Below are positions 1 to 8,165 of a stretch of DNA of 64,000 nucleotides, piece by piece (the first letter of the stretch is position 1; every line of letters begins with the position of its first letter). Below the pieces are notes generated by a model, which saw nothing but the letters and a program-made list of their open reading frames with translations, was not told the DNA's origin and did not search any database. The translations under genes were made by a program, and so were the position numbers. The stretch covers positions 1,612,001 through 1,676,000 of the forward strand of contig NZ_CP051651.1 of the NCBI RefSeq assembly GCF_012848175.1, written 5' to 3'. The stretch is from Xanthomonas campestris pv. badrii. Its GTDB lineage: Bacteria > Pseudomonadota > Gammaproteobacteria > Xanthomonadales > Xanthomonadaceae.

Positions 1-1
1 G

Positions 2-337
2 CTGGCGGTGCTGCTGGCTTGGCTGCAGTACCGCTTCTGGTTCGGGCCCGGGAATTCCGGCGAAGTCATGATGCTGGAAGCCCAGGTCGCGCATCAGACA
101 CAGGACAACGAAGGTCTGCGCCAACGCAACCAGGCGTTGGCAGCAGAGGTGAAGGATTTGAAGGATGGCGAGGCGGCAATCGAGGAACGCGCACGCAGCG
201 AGCTGGGCATGATCAAGCCGGGCGAGACGTTCTATCGCGTGGTCGAGGATGCACCGCTGCCGTCGCCTGCAGCGGCCGAGGTTGCGGCTCCTGCGCAGCA
301 AGCGCCGGCCTCCGACGACCCGGTGGATCACCCATGA
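2..337 (+). CDS. ftsB: FtsB, cell-division protein (5' truncated by window edge)
   Basis: This is the divisome protein that forms a complex with FtsL and FtsQ at the septum. The reading frame is open from base 2, so the true start lies outside the window. What remains reads [15 protein letters not shown], the end of the single membrane segment. A periplasmic coiled coil follows (roughly [19 protein letters not shown]), then the ELGMIKPGE motif typical of FtsB just past the coil and an Ala/Pro-rich tail. Its stop overlaps the ispD start (ATGA), the ftsB-ispD coupling usual in gammaproteobacteria. The family assignment rests on topology, motif and neighbour. Confidence 0.93.
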   Translation: MAVLLAWLQYRFWFGPGNSGEVMMLEAQVAHQTQDNEGLRQRNQALAAEVKDLKDGEAAIEERARSELGMIKPGETFYRVVEDAPLPSPAAAEVAAPAQQAPASDDPVDHP

Positions 338-1134
338 CCGGCTCGATCTGGGCCATCGTGCCTGCCGCCGGACGCGGCACCCGGTTTGGTGGGTCCACGC
401 CCAAGCAATACCTGCACGCGGCCGGGCAGCCGCTGATGGCCTACACCCTGGCGGCACTGGCCGCACACCCGGCCGTGGCTGGCATCCTCGTGGCGATCGC
501 TGCCGACGATGGCGATTGGCCGGGCTGGACGGCGGTGCAGTCCAAGCCGGTGCTGACCTGCCTCGGCGGTGCGACGCGCGCTGCCTCCGTGCTGGCCGGC
601 TTGCTGGCATTGCCCGACAGCGCACGCGCGGACGATTTCGTGTTGGTGCATGATGCGGCGCGCCCGAATCTGGCATTGGCCGATCTGGACCGGTTGCTGG
701 AAATCGGCCGCGGCGACCCGGTGGGCGCCATTCTGGCCGCACCGGTGCGCGACACGCTCAAGCGTGCCGGCGACGATGGCGGCATCGATGGCACCGAGCC
801 ACGCGAACGTCTATGGCGCGCGCTCACTCCGCAGCTGTTTCGCCGGCATCAACTGATCCGCGGCCTCACCGAGGCCTCGGCCGCCGGGGTGGACGTGACC
901 GACGAGGCAATGGCGATGGAGCGGCTGGGATTGCGCCCCCTGCTGGTGGAAGGGGCCGAAGACAACTTCAAGGTCACCACGCCGGCGGATCTGGCGCGTT
1001 TCGAGTTCGAGCTGGTCAACCGGGACGCGGGACCCGGGACGCGGGACCCGGAAAGCGCACATCCGCAGTCCTCCGTTTTCGCCTCTGCTTTCCCGGGTCC
1101 CCGGTCCCGGGTCCCCGGTCCCGAAGAGATCTGA
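334..1134 (+). CDS. ispD: IspD, 2-C-methyl-D-erythritol 4-phosphate cytidylyltransferase, with repeat-derived C-terminus
   Basis: Transfers CMP from CTP to methylerythritol 4-phosphate in the non-mevalonate isoprenoid pathway. The nucleotide-binding segment [14 protein letters not shown] leads into PKQYL near the N-terminus, and [10 protein letters not shown] lies mid-protein. The start at 334 overlaps the ftsB stop by four bases. At 266 residues it is about 30 longer than usual. After FELVNR, where family members normally end, comes a Gly/Pro/Arg-rich tail encoded by two inverted heptad arrays (1021-1123). The next gene, ispF, starts four bases downstream. The tail is probably not needed for catalysis (inference). 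Confidence 0.95.
   Translation: MTGSIWAIVPAAGRGTRFGGSTPKQYLHAAGQPLMAYTLAALAAHPAVAGILVAIAADDGDWPGWTAVQSKPVLTCLGGATRAASVLAGLLALPDSARADDFVLVHDAARPNLALADLDRLLEIGRGDPVGAILAAPVRDTLKRAGDDGGIDGTEPRERLWRALTPQLFRRHQLIRGLTEASAAGVDVTDEAMAMERLGLRPLLVEGAEDNFKVTTPADLARFEFELVNRDAGPGTRDPESAHPQSSVFASAFPGPRSRVPGPEEI
1021..1123. repeat. Inverted pair of GGGACNN heptad arrays inside the 3' end of ispD
   Basis: The left arm (1021-1051) reads as heptads GGGACGC and GGGACCC in alternation. The right arm (1092-1123) is the same kind of array on the other strand, with GGGACCG and GGGACCC heptads. About 40 bases separate the arms, so the RNA could fold into a long GC-rich hairpin. The unit length and the paired-inverted layout match the GGGAATS/GATTCCC arrays at 6458-6716. 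Confidence 0.85.
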
Positions 1135-1137
1135 CCC

Positions 1138-1629
1138 ATGTCCTTCAATTTCCGCATCGGCCAGGGATACGACGTCCATGCGTTCGGCCCTGGCGACCAC
1201 GTGATGCTAGGCGGCGTGCGCGTGGCGCATAGTCACGGCGTGCTTGCACACAGCGACGGCGACGTGGTGCTGCACGCGTTGTGCGACGCCATGCTGGGCG
1301 CGCTGGCGCTGGGCGACATCGGCCAGCATTTTCCGCCCAGCGATGCGCGCTGGAAGGATGCCGACAGTGCGCAATTCCTGCAGCATTGCGATCAGTTGCT
1401 GCGTGAGCGCGGCTGGCGGGTCGGCAATGCCGATATCACCGTGATCTGCGAACGGCCCAAGGTCGGCCCCCATGCGCTGGCGATGCGCGAACGTATTGCC
1501 GGTTTGCTGGCGATCGAACCCGATGCGGTCAGCATCAAGGCCACCACCAGCGAAAAGCTCGGCTTCACCGGTCGCGGCGAAGGCATTGCTGCACAGGCGG
1601 CGGTGCTGCTGGGCAAGATCGCTGCCTGA
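1138..1629 (+). CDS. ispF: IspF, 2-C-methyl-D-erythritol 2,4-cyclodiphosphate synthase
   Basis: Cyclises CDP-methylerythritol 2-phosphate to methylerythritol cyclodiphosphate, two steps after IspD. The 163-residue length fits the trimeric family. The N-terminus has GQGYDVHAF, with the zinc-binding Asp and His, then [16 protein letters not shown] with a further zinc ligand region, and the C-terminal half has [15 protein letters not shown], the substrate loop. It starts four bases after ispD and is very probably co-transcribed with it. Nothing is odd about the protein. Confidence 0.97.
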   Translation: MSFNFRIGQGYDVHAFGPGDHVMLGGVRVAHSHGVLAHSDGDVVLHALCDAMLGALALGDIGQHFPPSDARWKDADSAQFLQHCDQLLRERGWRVGNADITVICERPKVGPHALAMRERIAGLLAIEPDAVSIKATTSEKLGFTGRGEGIAAQAAVLLGKIAA

Positions 1630-1731
1630 TCCAATCCTGCCTGCCGGGCATGTCCGGCGGGCGAGGCGACATTCCGCGCCGAGCCATCGGCCCACAGCGC
1701 ACGATGCGTCGGCGCGAAGGCGAACCACAGC

Positions 1732-2841
1732 ATGAGCCAGACCCCTGTTCTTCCCCGCGCGCATGGCGCGGCCGTGTTGCGTGCCGCCATGCGCAGCACG
1801 CCGGACGACTTCCAGGTGGATGAGTTGCCGGCATTCGAGCCTTCCGGCGAAGGCGAACATCTGTTGCTCACCATCCGCAAGCGTGGCCAGAACACCGCTT
1901 ATGTCGCCAAGGCGCTTGCGCGTTGGGCCGGTATCGCCGAAATGGGGGTGAGTTACGCCGGCCTGAAGGACCGCCACGCAGTCACCACGCAGCGTTTCAG
2001 CGTGCACCTGCCCAGGCGCGTGGCCCCGGATCTGGCCACGCTCGACGACGCGCAACTGCAGGTGATCGACCACACCTGGCACAACCGCAAGCTGCAACGC
2101 GGCGCATTGCTGGGCAACCGCTTCGTGCTGACCCTGCGCCAGGTGCAGGGCGAGCGCGAGGCCATCGAGCAACGCCTGCAGGCGATCGCGGCGCGCGGCA
2201 TTCCCAACTGGTTCGGCGAACAGCGCTTCGGCCGCGACGGCGGCAACGTGGCCTCGGCGCTGGCGATGTTCGGCCATGTGCAGTACGCCGACGGCAGCCT
2301 GGCGCCGGCGCCGCCATCGAAACGGCGGCTGCGCAACGACCAGCGCTCGATCCTGCTGTCGGCGGCGCGCTCGGCGCTGTTCAATCGCGTGCTGGCCGCA
2401 CGCGTGCAACAGGGCAGTTGGGACAGCGCGCTGGAGGGTGAGGCCTGGATGCTGGATGGCTCGCGCAGCGTATTCGGTCCCGAGCCGTGGAGCGAGGTGC
2501 TGGCCGAGCGGCTGGCACGGTTCGACATCCATCCCAGCGGCCCGTTGTGGGGCGCTGGCGAGCTGCGCTCCACCGGTCAGGCGGCCGCAGTGGAGCAGGG
2601 CGCGCTGGCGGATGCGCAATCGCAGGCGCTGCGGCAGGGCCTGGAGGCTGCAGGATTGAAGCAGGAACGCCGCGCATTGCGTTTGCGTCCGCAGGACCTT
2701 GGCTACCGCTGGCTGGACGCGCAGACGTTGCAGGTGGACTTCGCACTGCCGCCGGGCTGCTATGCCACCGCCGTGCTGTGGGAGTTGGGAGAAGTCAGCG
2801 ACGAAGGCCGTGCCGCGCCGCAGTCGGGTTCCGACGCCTGA
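1732..2841 (+). CDS. truD: TruD, tRNA pseudouridine(13) synthase
   Basis: Converts uridine 13 of tRNA(Glu) and a few other substrates to pseudouridine. The family signature [17 protein letters not shown] is present and puts the catalytic aspartate at residue 80, the position known for E. coli Tru[15 protein letters not shown], another TruD signature, lies further on. The 369-residue length is normal. About 100 bases separate it from ispF. The order ispF-truD-surE is conserved in gammaproteobacteria, here interrupted by a minus-strand smr gene. Confidence 0.96.
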   Translation: MSQTPVLPRAHGAAVLRAAMRSTPDDFQVDELPAFEPSGEGEHLLLTIRKRGQNTAYVAKALARWAGIAEMGVSYAGLKDRHAVTTQRFSVHLPRRVAPDLATLDDAQLQVIDHTWHNRKLQRGALLGNRFVLTLRQVQGEREAIEQRLQAIAARGIPNWFGEQRFGRDGGNVASALAMFGHVQYADGSLAPAPPSKRRLRNDQRSILLSAARSALFNRVLAARVQQGSWDSALEGEAWMLDGSRSVFGPEPWSEVLAERLARFDIHPSGPLWGAGELRSTGQAAAVEQGALADAQSQALRQGLEAAGLKQERRALRLRPQDLGYRWLDAQTLQVDFALPPGCYATAVLWELGEVSDEGRAAPQSGSDA

Positions 2842-2910
2842 GCATCATTCGTTGTGGCAGCTGCCCTGACTAGCCGCCTCGGCCGCCACTGGGATTGTCG
2901 GTAACGCCTT

Positions 2911-2935
2911 TCGCAGCCAGGGCCGCTCCTACAGA
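2911..2935 (-). repeat. REP-like 25-mer (TGTAGGAGCGGC family)
   Basis: On the minus strand this reads TCTGTAGGAGCGGCCCTGGC followed by TGCGA. This class of short extragenic repeat is scattered through Xanthomonas, Stenotrophomonas and Pseudomonas genomes (family knowledge). It lies between the convergent 3' ends of truD and the smr gene. Only this copy was noticed in the window. Confidence 0.7.
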
Positions 2936-2952
2936 GGGCCGCGATGCCGCGA

Positions 2953-3492
2953 CTACGCGCGCGCCAACAACACCAGTAAAGCCCCGGTCCCGCCTTGCGT
3001 TGGCGGCGCGGAATGAAACGCCAGCACGTCGTTGCGCTGGCGTAGCAAGCGGTCCATCAGGTTCTTCAACACCGGCGCGCCATTGTCCGATTGCAGGCCC
3101 TTGCCATGGATGATGCGCACGCAGCCATGTTCGTGCGCATGCGCCTCGAGCAGGAACTGGCGCAGCAAGGCCTCGGCCTGGGCGGCGGTTGCGCCATGCA
3201 GATCCAGTTCGTCCTGCACCGAGAACTGCCCGCGCTTGAGGCGCTGGAACAGCCGGGCAGGCAGCGTGTCGCGCCGATAGCTGGCGATATCGCCGGATTC
3301 CAGCGGGCCGCTGTCGCGCAGCAGGCGGGCGAATTCGGTGTGCGCCTCTGCATCGTCGCGCTCGGCCATGCGCGCGCGCGGCTTCGGGCGCGGCTTGGCG
3401 TTGGCCGGCGGCGCGACCTCGCGGATCGGCTGGACCGCGCCAATGGCGGCGCGGAACAGCGCGCCGTCGTCTTCGTCTTCGGGATGCGACAT
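2953..3492 (-). CDS. Smr/MutS2-C domain protein
   Basis: A 179-residue protein with a charged, disordered N-terminal half and a C-terminal Smr domain. The Smr signatures are [16 protein letters not shown] and [11 protein letters not shown]. Stand-alone Smr proteins of this size (SmrA/SmrB types) act on RNA or branched DNA, and E. coli SmrB cuts mRNA behind collided ribosomes. The substrate cannot be read from sequence here. The start MSHPEDEDD is chosen because the upstream extension in frame runs through a low-quality segment toward surE. It is divergent from surE, with about 100 bases between the two starts. Confidence 0.88.
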   Translation of the reverse strand: MSHPEDEDDGALFRAAIGAVQPIREVAPPANAKPRPKPRARMAERDDAEAHTEFARLLRDSGPLESGDIASYRRDTLPARLFQRLKRGQFSVQDELDLHGATAAQAEALLRQFLLEAHAHEHGCVRIIHGKGLQSDNGAPVLKNLMDRLLRQRNDVLAFHSAPPTQGGTGALLVLLARA

Positions 3493-3591
3493 GGGTACAG
3501 CGTACCCGTTCCAACCCCAGACGCACGCGAAGATCAAGCGCGAAGCACGTGGACGCATCCGGTATCATGGTCGGGTTTTCCGAGGAGTCCC

Positions 3592-4371
3592 ATGCGCGTA
3601 CTGGTTAGCAACGACGACGGTGTCGACGCCCCCGGCATCCAGATCCTGGCCGAGGCACTGCGTGGTGCCGGCCATGAAGTGATGGTGGTCGCGCCCGATC
3701 GCGACCGCTCCGGCGCCAGCAATTCGCTGACGCTGGACGTGCCGATCCGCACCCGCCGCATCGACGCGCAGACCTGCGCGGTGGCCGGCACGCCAACCGA
3801 CTGCGTGCATCTGGCGCTGACCGGCATGCTGGATGACGAACCGGATATCGTGGTCTCCGGCATCAACAACTCCGCCAATCTGGGCGACGACGTGATCTAT
3901 TCCGGCACCGTCTCCGCCGCGATGGAGGGCCGCTTCCTGGGCTTGCCTGCCGTGGCGGTGTCGCTGGTCACGCAGAATCACCAAGCGCACAACTACGAAA
4001 CCGCCGCACGCGCAGCCGTGGAAATCGTTGCGCGGCTGAAGGCCGACCCGCTGCCGGCCGACACCATCCTCAACGTCAACGTGCCGGATCTGCCCTGGTC
4101 GGATGTGCTCGGTTTCGAGGTCACCCGGCTCGGCAACCGCCACCGCTCCGAACCCTGCGTGCCGCAGCGCGACCCGCGCGGCCGCACCGTGTACTGGATC
4201 GGCCCGGCCGGTCCCGAGCAGGATGCCGGCGCCGGCACCGACTTCCATGCCGTGCGCACCGGGCGGATTTCGATCACCCCGATCCATGTCGATCTCACCC
4301 GCTACCAGGCGCTGGAGACCGTGGCCGGCTGGGTCGGCGGTCTGACCGCGGCGCTGGACGGCCCGGCATGA
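3592..4371 (+). CDS. surE: SurE, 5'/3'-nucleotidase
   Basis: Metal-dependent nucleoside monophosphate phosphatase linked to stationary-phase survival. The N-terminus [15 protein letters not shown] contains the metal-binding NDDG motif. SGASNS and [24 protein letters not shown] complete the active site. A good ribosome site (GAGGAG, 3582-3587) precedes the ATG. The reading frame stays open far upstream, but that segment lies opposite the smr gene and is not SurE-like. The stop overlaps the pcm start by four bases, so the two are translationally coupled. Confidence 0.97.
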   Translation: MRVLVSNDDGVDAPGIQILAEALRGAGHEVMVVAPDRDRSGASNSLTLDVPIRTRRIDAQTCAVAGTPTDCVHLALTGMLDDEPDIVVSGINNSANLGDDVIYSGTVSAAMEGRFLGLPAVAVSLVTQNHQAHNYETAARAAVEIVARLKADPLPADTILNVNVPDLPWSDVLGFEVTRLGNRHRSEPCVPQRDPRGRTVYWIGPAGPEQDAGAGTDFHAVRTGRISITPIHVDLTRYQALETVAGWVGGLTAALDGPA

Positions 4372-5045
4372 CGCCCAGGCTGCGCCTGCAACCGGAGTCG
4401 GTGGGGATCGGCATGACCTCGCAACGCGTGCGCGACCGCCTGGTCGAGCGCCTGCGCGAGGCTGGCATCCAGGACGAAGCCACGCTCAATGCGATGCGCA
4501 CCGTGCCGCGGCATCTGTTCATCGATGAAGCGCTGGCCTCGCGCGCCTACGAAGACACCGCGCTGCCGATCGGCCATGGCCAGACCATTTCCCAGCCCTG
4601 GGTGGTGGCGCGCATGACCGAAGCGGTGCTGCAGGTGGCGCCGACCAAGGTGCTCGAAGTGGGCACCGGTTCCGGCTACCAGGGCGCGGTCCTCGCCGCC
4701 TTGGGGCTGGAGGTCTATACGGTCGAGCGCATCGGCGATCTGCTGCGGCAGGCGCGCAAGCGCTTCCGTCACCTGGGCATGAATGTGCGCAGCAAGCATG
4801 ACGACGGCCGCATCGGCTGGCCCGAGCATGGCCCGTACGATGCCATCGTGGTGACCGCCGCCGCGCCGGCGCTGGTCGACGCGCTGGTCGATCAGCTCGC
4901 TGTCGGGGGGCGGCTGGTCGCCCCGGTCGGTGGTGCGTCCTCGCAGTCGCTGGTGCAACTCACCCGCGCTGCCGACGGTGCGATCGAGCAGAAGGTTCTG
5001 GCCCCGGTCACGTTCGTCCCGCTGTTGTCGGGCATGCTGGATTGA
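4368..5045 (+). CDS. pcm: Protein-L-isoaspartate O-methyltransferase
   Basis: Repairs L-isoaspartyl residues in damaged proteins using S-adenosylmethionine. The conserved substrate segment [16 protein letters not shown] comes before the SAM-binding motif [17 protein letters not shown], and the C-terminal part has GRLVAPVGG. At 225 residues it is slightly longer than E. coli Pcm. An internal ATG ([10 protein letters not shown]) could be the start instead, but the overlap with the surE stop favours 4368. The surE-pcm pair is classic and normally precedes nlpD. Confidence 0.96.
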   Translation: MTPRLRLQPESVGIGMTSQRVRDRLVERLREAGIQDEATLNAMRTVPRHLFIDEALASRAYEDTALPIGHGQTISQPWVVARMTEAVLQVAPTKVLEVGTGSGYQGAVLAALGLEVYTVERIGDLLRQARKRFRHLGMNVRSKHDDGRIGWPEHGPYDAIVVTAAAPALVDALVDQLAVGGRLVAPVGGASSQSLVQLTRAADGAIEQKVLAPVTFVPLLSGMLD

Positions 5046-5063
5046 CCCCATGAGAGTTCCACG

Positions 5064-5678
5064 ATGAAGATTTTCGGGCCGTTGTACGACGTGGCCATCC
5101 GTTGGTCGCGCCATCGCCGCGCACCAGCGCTGCTGACCGGCCTCAGCTTCGTGGAGGGCTTCATCTTTCCGGTGCCGCCGGAAGTGATGCTGGCGCCGAT
5201 GTCGCTGGCCGAGCCCAAGCGCTCGCTCTGGTTCGCCACCTTGAGCCTGATCGGCTCGCTGTGCGGCGCGCTGGTCGGCTACCTGCTGGGGCATTTCGCG
5301 TTTGCCGCGCTGCAGCCGCTGATCGAGTGGCTGGGCTGGAGCACGAAGATCCAGGCGCAGATCGAGATCCTGCGCGTGCTGGTGGCCGACTCACCCTGGA
5401 AGGCATTCTGGGCGTTGGTGCTGGTGGGCTTCACCCCGATTCCGCTGAAGATCTTCACCTGGGCCTCGGGCGTGGTCGGCGTGCCGATCCTGCCGTTCAT
5501 CGCCAGCATGCTGGTGGGGCGCGGCAAGCGCGTGTACCTGGTGGGCGGCGCCATCCGCCTGGGCGGCGCACGTGCCGAGGCCGCCTTGCACAAGTGGATC
5601 GAGCCGCTGGGCTGGGTGGCGATGGCAGCGCTCGTGGCCGGCGCCGGCTGGCTGGTATGGAAGACAACGAACGGATGA
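5064..5678 (+). CDS. YqaA-family inner-membrane protein (DedA-like)
   Basis: A 204-residue polytopic membrane protein of the YqaA/SNARE-associated (VTT) group. It has hydrophobic segments around residues 50-85, 110-140 and 180-200. The conserved amphipathic stretch FVEGFIFPVPPEVMLAP and GFTPIPLKIFTWASG, with the Pro-Ile-Pro turn, are typical. Related DedA proteins flip lipids or support envelope integrity, but the exact role of this subgroup is not established. It lies between pcm and nlpD, and its stop overlaps the nlpD start. Confidence 0.88.
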   Translation: MKIFGPLYDVAIRWSRHRRAPALLTGLSFVEGFIFPVPPEVMLAPMSLAEPKRSLWFATLSLIGSLCGALVGYLLGHFAFAALQPLIEWLGWSTKIQAQIEILRVLVADSPWKAFWALVLVGFTPIPLKIFTWASGVVGVPILPFIASMLVGRGKRVYLVGGAIRLGGARAEAALHKWIEPLGWVAMAALVAGAGWLVWKTTNG

Positions 5679-6454
5679 GCAAGACGCAGATGAATTCGGT
5701 ACGCAAGACAGCAGTCGTGCTCATGGTCGCCATCGGGTTGACCGCCTGCAGCAGTGCCACGGTGGTGCGTTCGCCCGGTGCTGGCGGCGGTTCTGCGTCG
5801 TCGCGCCCTGCGGCAGCGCCGCGTCCGTCGGTGCCACGCCCCGGTGCCACCGTCACCGTGCAGCGCGGCGACACCCTGTATGCGATCTCGCGCCGCACCA
5901 ATATCACGGCCGCCGACCTGGCGGCCTGGAATGGCCTGTCGTCTCCCAACACGATCTATCCGGGCCAGACCCTCAAGCTGTATCCCGGCGGGGCAAGCAA
6001 GCTTGGCAGCAGTGCTCCGGCGGCCGGCGGTACCGTGGTCCCGGCGCGTCCGGCGGCACCGGTCGCCGCGCCGGTCAGCAGCGGTTTTTCATGGCGCTGG
6101 CCCGCCGATGGCGTGGTGGTCGGTACGTTCGTGAGCGGAGAAACCACCAAGCAGGGCGTGGATATCGCCGGCGCCAGCGGCCAGGCGGTGCGCGCCGCCG
6201 CCGACGGTGTGGTGGTGTACTCCGGTGCCGGCCTGGTCGGCTACGGCGAGCTGATCATCATCAAGCACAACGACCAGTGGCTGTCGGCCTACGGCCACAA
6301 CCGCAAGCGCCTGCTCAACGAAGGCCAGAACGTCAAGGCCGGCCAGCAGATCGCCGAAATGGGCCGCAGCGGCGCCGCGCGCGACATGCTGCACTTCGAG
6401 ATCCGCTACAACGGCAAGCCGGTGGATCCGTTGCTGTATTTGCCGAAAAAGTGA
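5675..6454 (+). CDS. nlpD: NlpD-like lipoprotein, LysM plus degenerate M23 (amidase activator)
   Basis: Outer-membrane lipoprotein that activates the septal amidase during daughter-cell separation. The lipobox LTAC ends a short signal peptide. A Ser/Pro/Ala linker follows, then a LysM repeat (TVTVQRGDTLYAISRRTN to GQTLKLYPGG) and a C-terminal M23 (LytM) fold. The M23 zinc ligands are missing: the usual HxxxD histidine is replaced in KQGVDI and the HxH site reads LHFEI. That is the hallmark of a regulatory LytM factor rather than an enzyme. The start at 5675 overlaps the upstream stop; an internal ATG (MNSVRKT) is an alternative. No rpoS follows. Confidence 0.92.
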   Translation: MSKTQMNSVRKTAVVLMVAIGLTACSSATVVRSPGAGGGSASSRPAAAPRPSVPRPGATVTVQRGDTLYAISRRTNITAADLAAWNGLSSPNTIYPGQTLKLYPGGASKLGSSAPAAGGTVVPARPAAPVAAPVSSGFSWRWPADGVVVGTFVSGETTKQGVDIAGASGQAVRAAADGVVVYSGAGLVGYGELIIIKHNDQWLSAYGHNRKRLLNEGQNVKAGQQIAEMGRSGAARDMLHFEIRYNGKPVDPLLYLPKK

Positions 6455-6457
6455 ATT

Positions 6458-6716
6458 GGGAATGGGGAATGGGGAATGGGGAATCGCAACAGCGTTGGGC
6501 TGGTCGGTAATTTGAAGATCTGCGAATACTGCAGCTAAGCGATTGGTCGGGCGTGTACTTGACAGTAGGAGCTCAGTCCAGCTTGCTTTTCCCGATTCCC
6601 GATTCCCGATTCCCGATTCCCGATTCCCGATTCCCGATTCCCGATTCCCGATTCCCGATTCCCGATTCCCGATTCCCGATTCCCGATTCCCGATTCCCGA
6701 ATCCCGAATCCCGAAT
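6458..6716. repeat. Inverted heptad arrays: 4 GGGAATS units facing 17 GATTCCC/GAATCCC units
   Basis: Starting four bases after the nlpD stop, 6458-6485 holds three GGGAATG heptads and one GGGAATC. After about 108 bases of ordinary sequence, 6594-6698 holds fifteen perfect tandem GATTCCC heptads, followed by two GAATCCC units that run up to the stop codon of the convergent gene ending at 6716. The two blocks are inverted and could form a long stem or act as a bidirectional terminator. Exact tandem copies imply slippage-driven length variation. The whole space between two convergent genes is filled by this element. Confidence 0.93.
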
Positions 6717-7090
6717 CAGCCAGGCAAGATCATCGCCAACGCCACCCGGCGGCCTTCGCTGGCCAGCACGTTGTAGGTGCGGGCAGCGGCGGCGTTGGTC
6801 ATCGCTTCCAGGCCGATGCCGCGGGTCAGGCAGGCCGCCATCACCTGGGCATTGGGAAATTGCTGGCGGTCGCCAGTGCCCAGCAGGATCACGGCCGGGG
6901 CCAGCGCCAGGATCGCATCCATATGGCTGGCCTGCAGATGCGCCAGGTCCTGCACTGGCCAGTGGTCGACCAGTTCGTCCGGCATCAGGACGAAGCTGTG
7001 GTGCAGGATCTGCTCGTTCACCTTGGCATGGCGGCCATCGGCCGCGCGCAAGGCATAGGTGTAATCGGGGTGTTCCTGACTCAAAGGCAT
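6716..7090 (-). CDS. Mth938-like domain protein (DUF498/NDUFAF3 family)
   Basis: A 124-residue single-domain protein of the Mth938/DUF498 fold. Recognisable stretches are LVDHWPVQDLAHL, AVILLGTGDRQQFPN, the family's conserved LLGTG loop, and ARTYNVLASEGRRVALAMIL near the C-terminus. Mitochondrial relatives (NDUFAF3) help assemble complex I. The bacterial function is undefined. The gene lies 16 bases downstream of yhbY on the same strand, so the two are likely an operon. Its stop codon touches the heptad repeat array. Confidence 0.85.
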   Translation of the reverse strand: MPLSQEHPDYTYALRAADGRHAKVNEQILHHSFVLMPDELVDHWPVQDLAHLQASHMDAILALAPAVILLGTGDRQQFPNAQVMAACLTRGIGLEAMTNAAAARTYNVLASEGRRVALAMILPG

Positions 7091-7106
7091 GAAGTCACTC
7101 GCAGGT

Positions 7107-7412
7107 TCAGCCGCGTGGCAGCACGATCTGGCGCTTTTCCTTGCTGGGGCGGTACAGGATGGCGATGTGGCCGATCCGCTGCACCAGGGCGCTGCCGGTC
7201 TGTTCGACCAGTTCGGCGATCAATGCATCGCGGGTCTCACGGTCCTCGGAAGCCACCTTCACCTTGATCAGTTCGTGGCGCTCGAGCACGTCCTCGAGTT
7301 CGGCCACAAATGCCGGCGTGACCCCTTTGCCGCCGGTCTGCAGCAGGGCCTTGAGGCCGTGGGCCTGGCCGCGCAGGAAACGGTTCTGGGCGGAGGTGAG
7401 AACGATGGACAT
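7107..7412 (-). CDS. yhbY: YhbY, CRM-domain ribosome-associated RNA-binding protein
   Basis: A 101-residue CRM-domain protein that binds pre-50S ribosomal particles. Family features are LTSAQNRFLRGQAHGLKALLQTG at the start, the helix ELEDVLERHELIKVKV, and GHIAILYRPS near the end. The GxxG loop is the weak element (QTGGKGV). It is divergent from rlmE with 65 bases between starts, the usual yhbY/rlmE arrangement of gammaproteobacteria, and both products act on the 50S subunit. Confidence 0.94.
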   Translation of the reverse strand: MSIVLTSAQNRFLRGQAHGLKALLQTGGKGVTPAFVAELEDVLERHELIKVKVASEDRETRDALIAELVEQTGSALVQRIGHIAILYRPSKEKRQIVLPRG

Positions 7413-7477
7413 GCAGGATCGAAGGGCAGCAAAGGGTGTTCAGGGTATCATGGCGGCCCGTTCGGACCCCTTTGCCA

Positions 7478-8110
7478 ATGCCTTCCCGCAGTAAAAGCAG
7501 CCAGCGCTGGCTCAAGGAACACTTCGCCGACCCTTACGTGAAGAAGGCCCAGGCCGAAGGCATGCGTTCGCGCGCGGCCTACAAGCTGGAAGAGCTGCTG
7601 CAGCGCGATCGCCTGCTCAAGCCCGGCATGGTGGTGGTGGACCTGGGTGCCGCACCGGGCGGCTGGTCACAGCAGGTGCGCAAGTCCATGGGCGACAGCG
7701 GCCGGGTGGTGGCGCTGGACATCCTGGACATGCCCGCCCTGGCCGGCGTGGAGTTCCTTCACGGCGACTTCAGGGAGCAGGCCGTCCTATCGCAGTTCGA
7801 AGCCATGCTGGGCGATGTGCCGGTGGACCTTGTGCTGTCGGATATGGCCCCCAATAAGAGTGGCATGGATGCGGTCGACCAACCGCGGATGATGCACCTG
7901 GCGGAACTGGCGATGGAATTTGCCGACACCCACCTCAAACCGGGCGGGGCGTTCCTGATCAAGTTGTTCCAGGGTGTGGGGTCCGACGACTACATTCGCG
8001 AGCTTCGCCGCCGCTATGACAAGGTGACGATCCGCAAGCCGGCGGCCTCGCGCAAGCGCTCCCCGGAAGTTTATGCGCTCGGTCAGGGCAAGCGTGTCCA
8101 GATCAAGTAA
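7478..8110 (+). CDS. rlmE: RlmE, 23S rRNA (uridine-2'-O) methyltransferase
   Basis: Methylates U2552 in the A-loop of 23S rRNA late in 50S assembly (FtsJ/RrmJ). The protein is 210 residues. It shows SRAAYKLEEL with the first catalytic lysine, the SAM site VVDLGAAPGGWSQQV, LVLSDMAPNKSG with the catalytic aspartate, and FLIKLFQG with a further lysine. The start MPSRSKSSQRW is chosen because the upstream in-frame segment overlaps the promoter side of yhbY. ftsH follows 55 bases downstream, as in E. coli. Confidence 0.96.
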   Translation: MPSRSKSSQRWLKEHFADPYVKKAQAEGMRSRAAYKLEELLQRDRLLKPGMVVVDLGAAPGGWSQQVRKSMGDSGRVVALDILDMPALAGVEFLHGDFREQAVLSQFEAMLGDVPVDLVLSDMAPNKSGMDAVDQPRMMHLAELAMEFADTHLKPGGAFLIKLFQGVGSDDYIRELRRRYDKVTIRKPAASRKRSPEVYALGQGKRVQIK

Positions 8111-8165
8111 GCTGCCAATGACCACCGTGTTTCAAGAATTGAAAGAGTAGAGGGCACCGGAGCCA

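Noticed and set aside
6594..6716. Possible CRISPR array in the tandem repeats
   Set aside because: The units are contiguous seven-base heptads with no spacers and there are no cas genes nearby.
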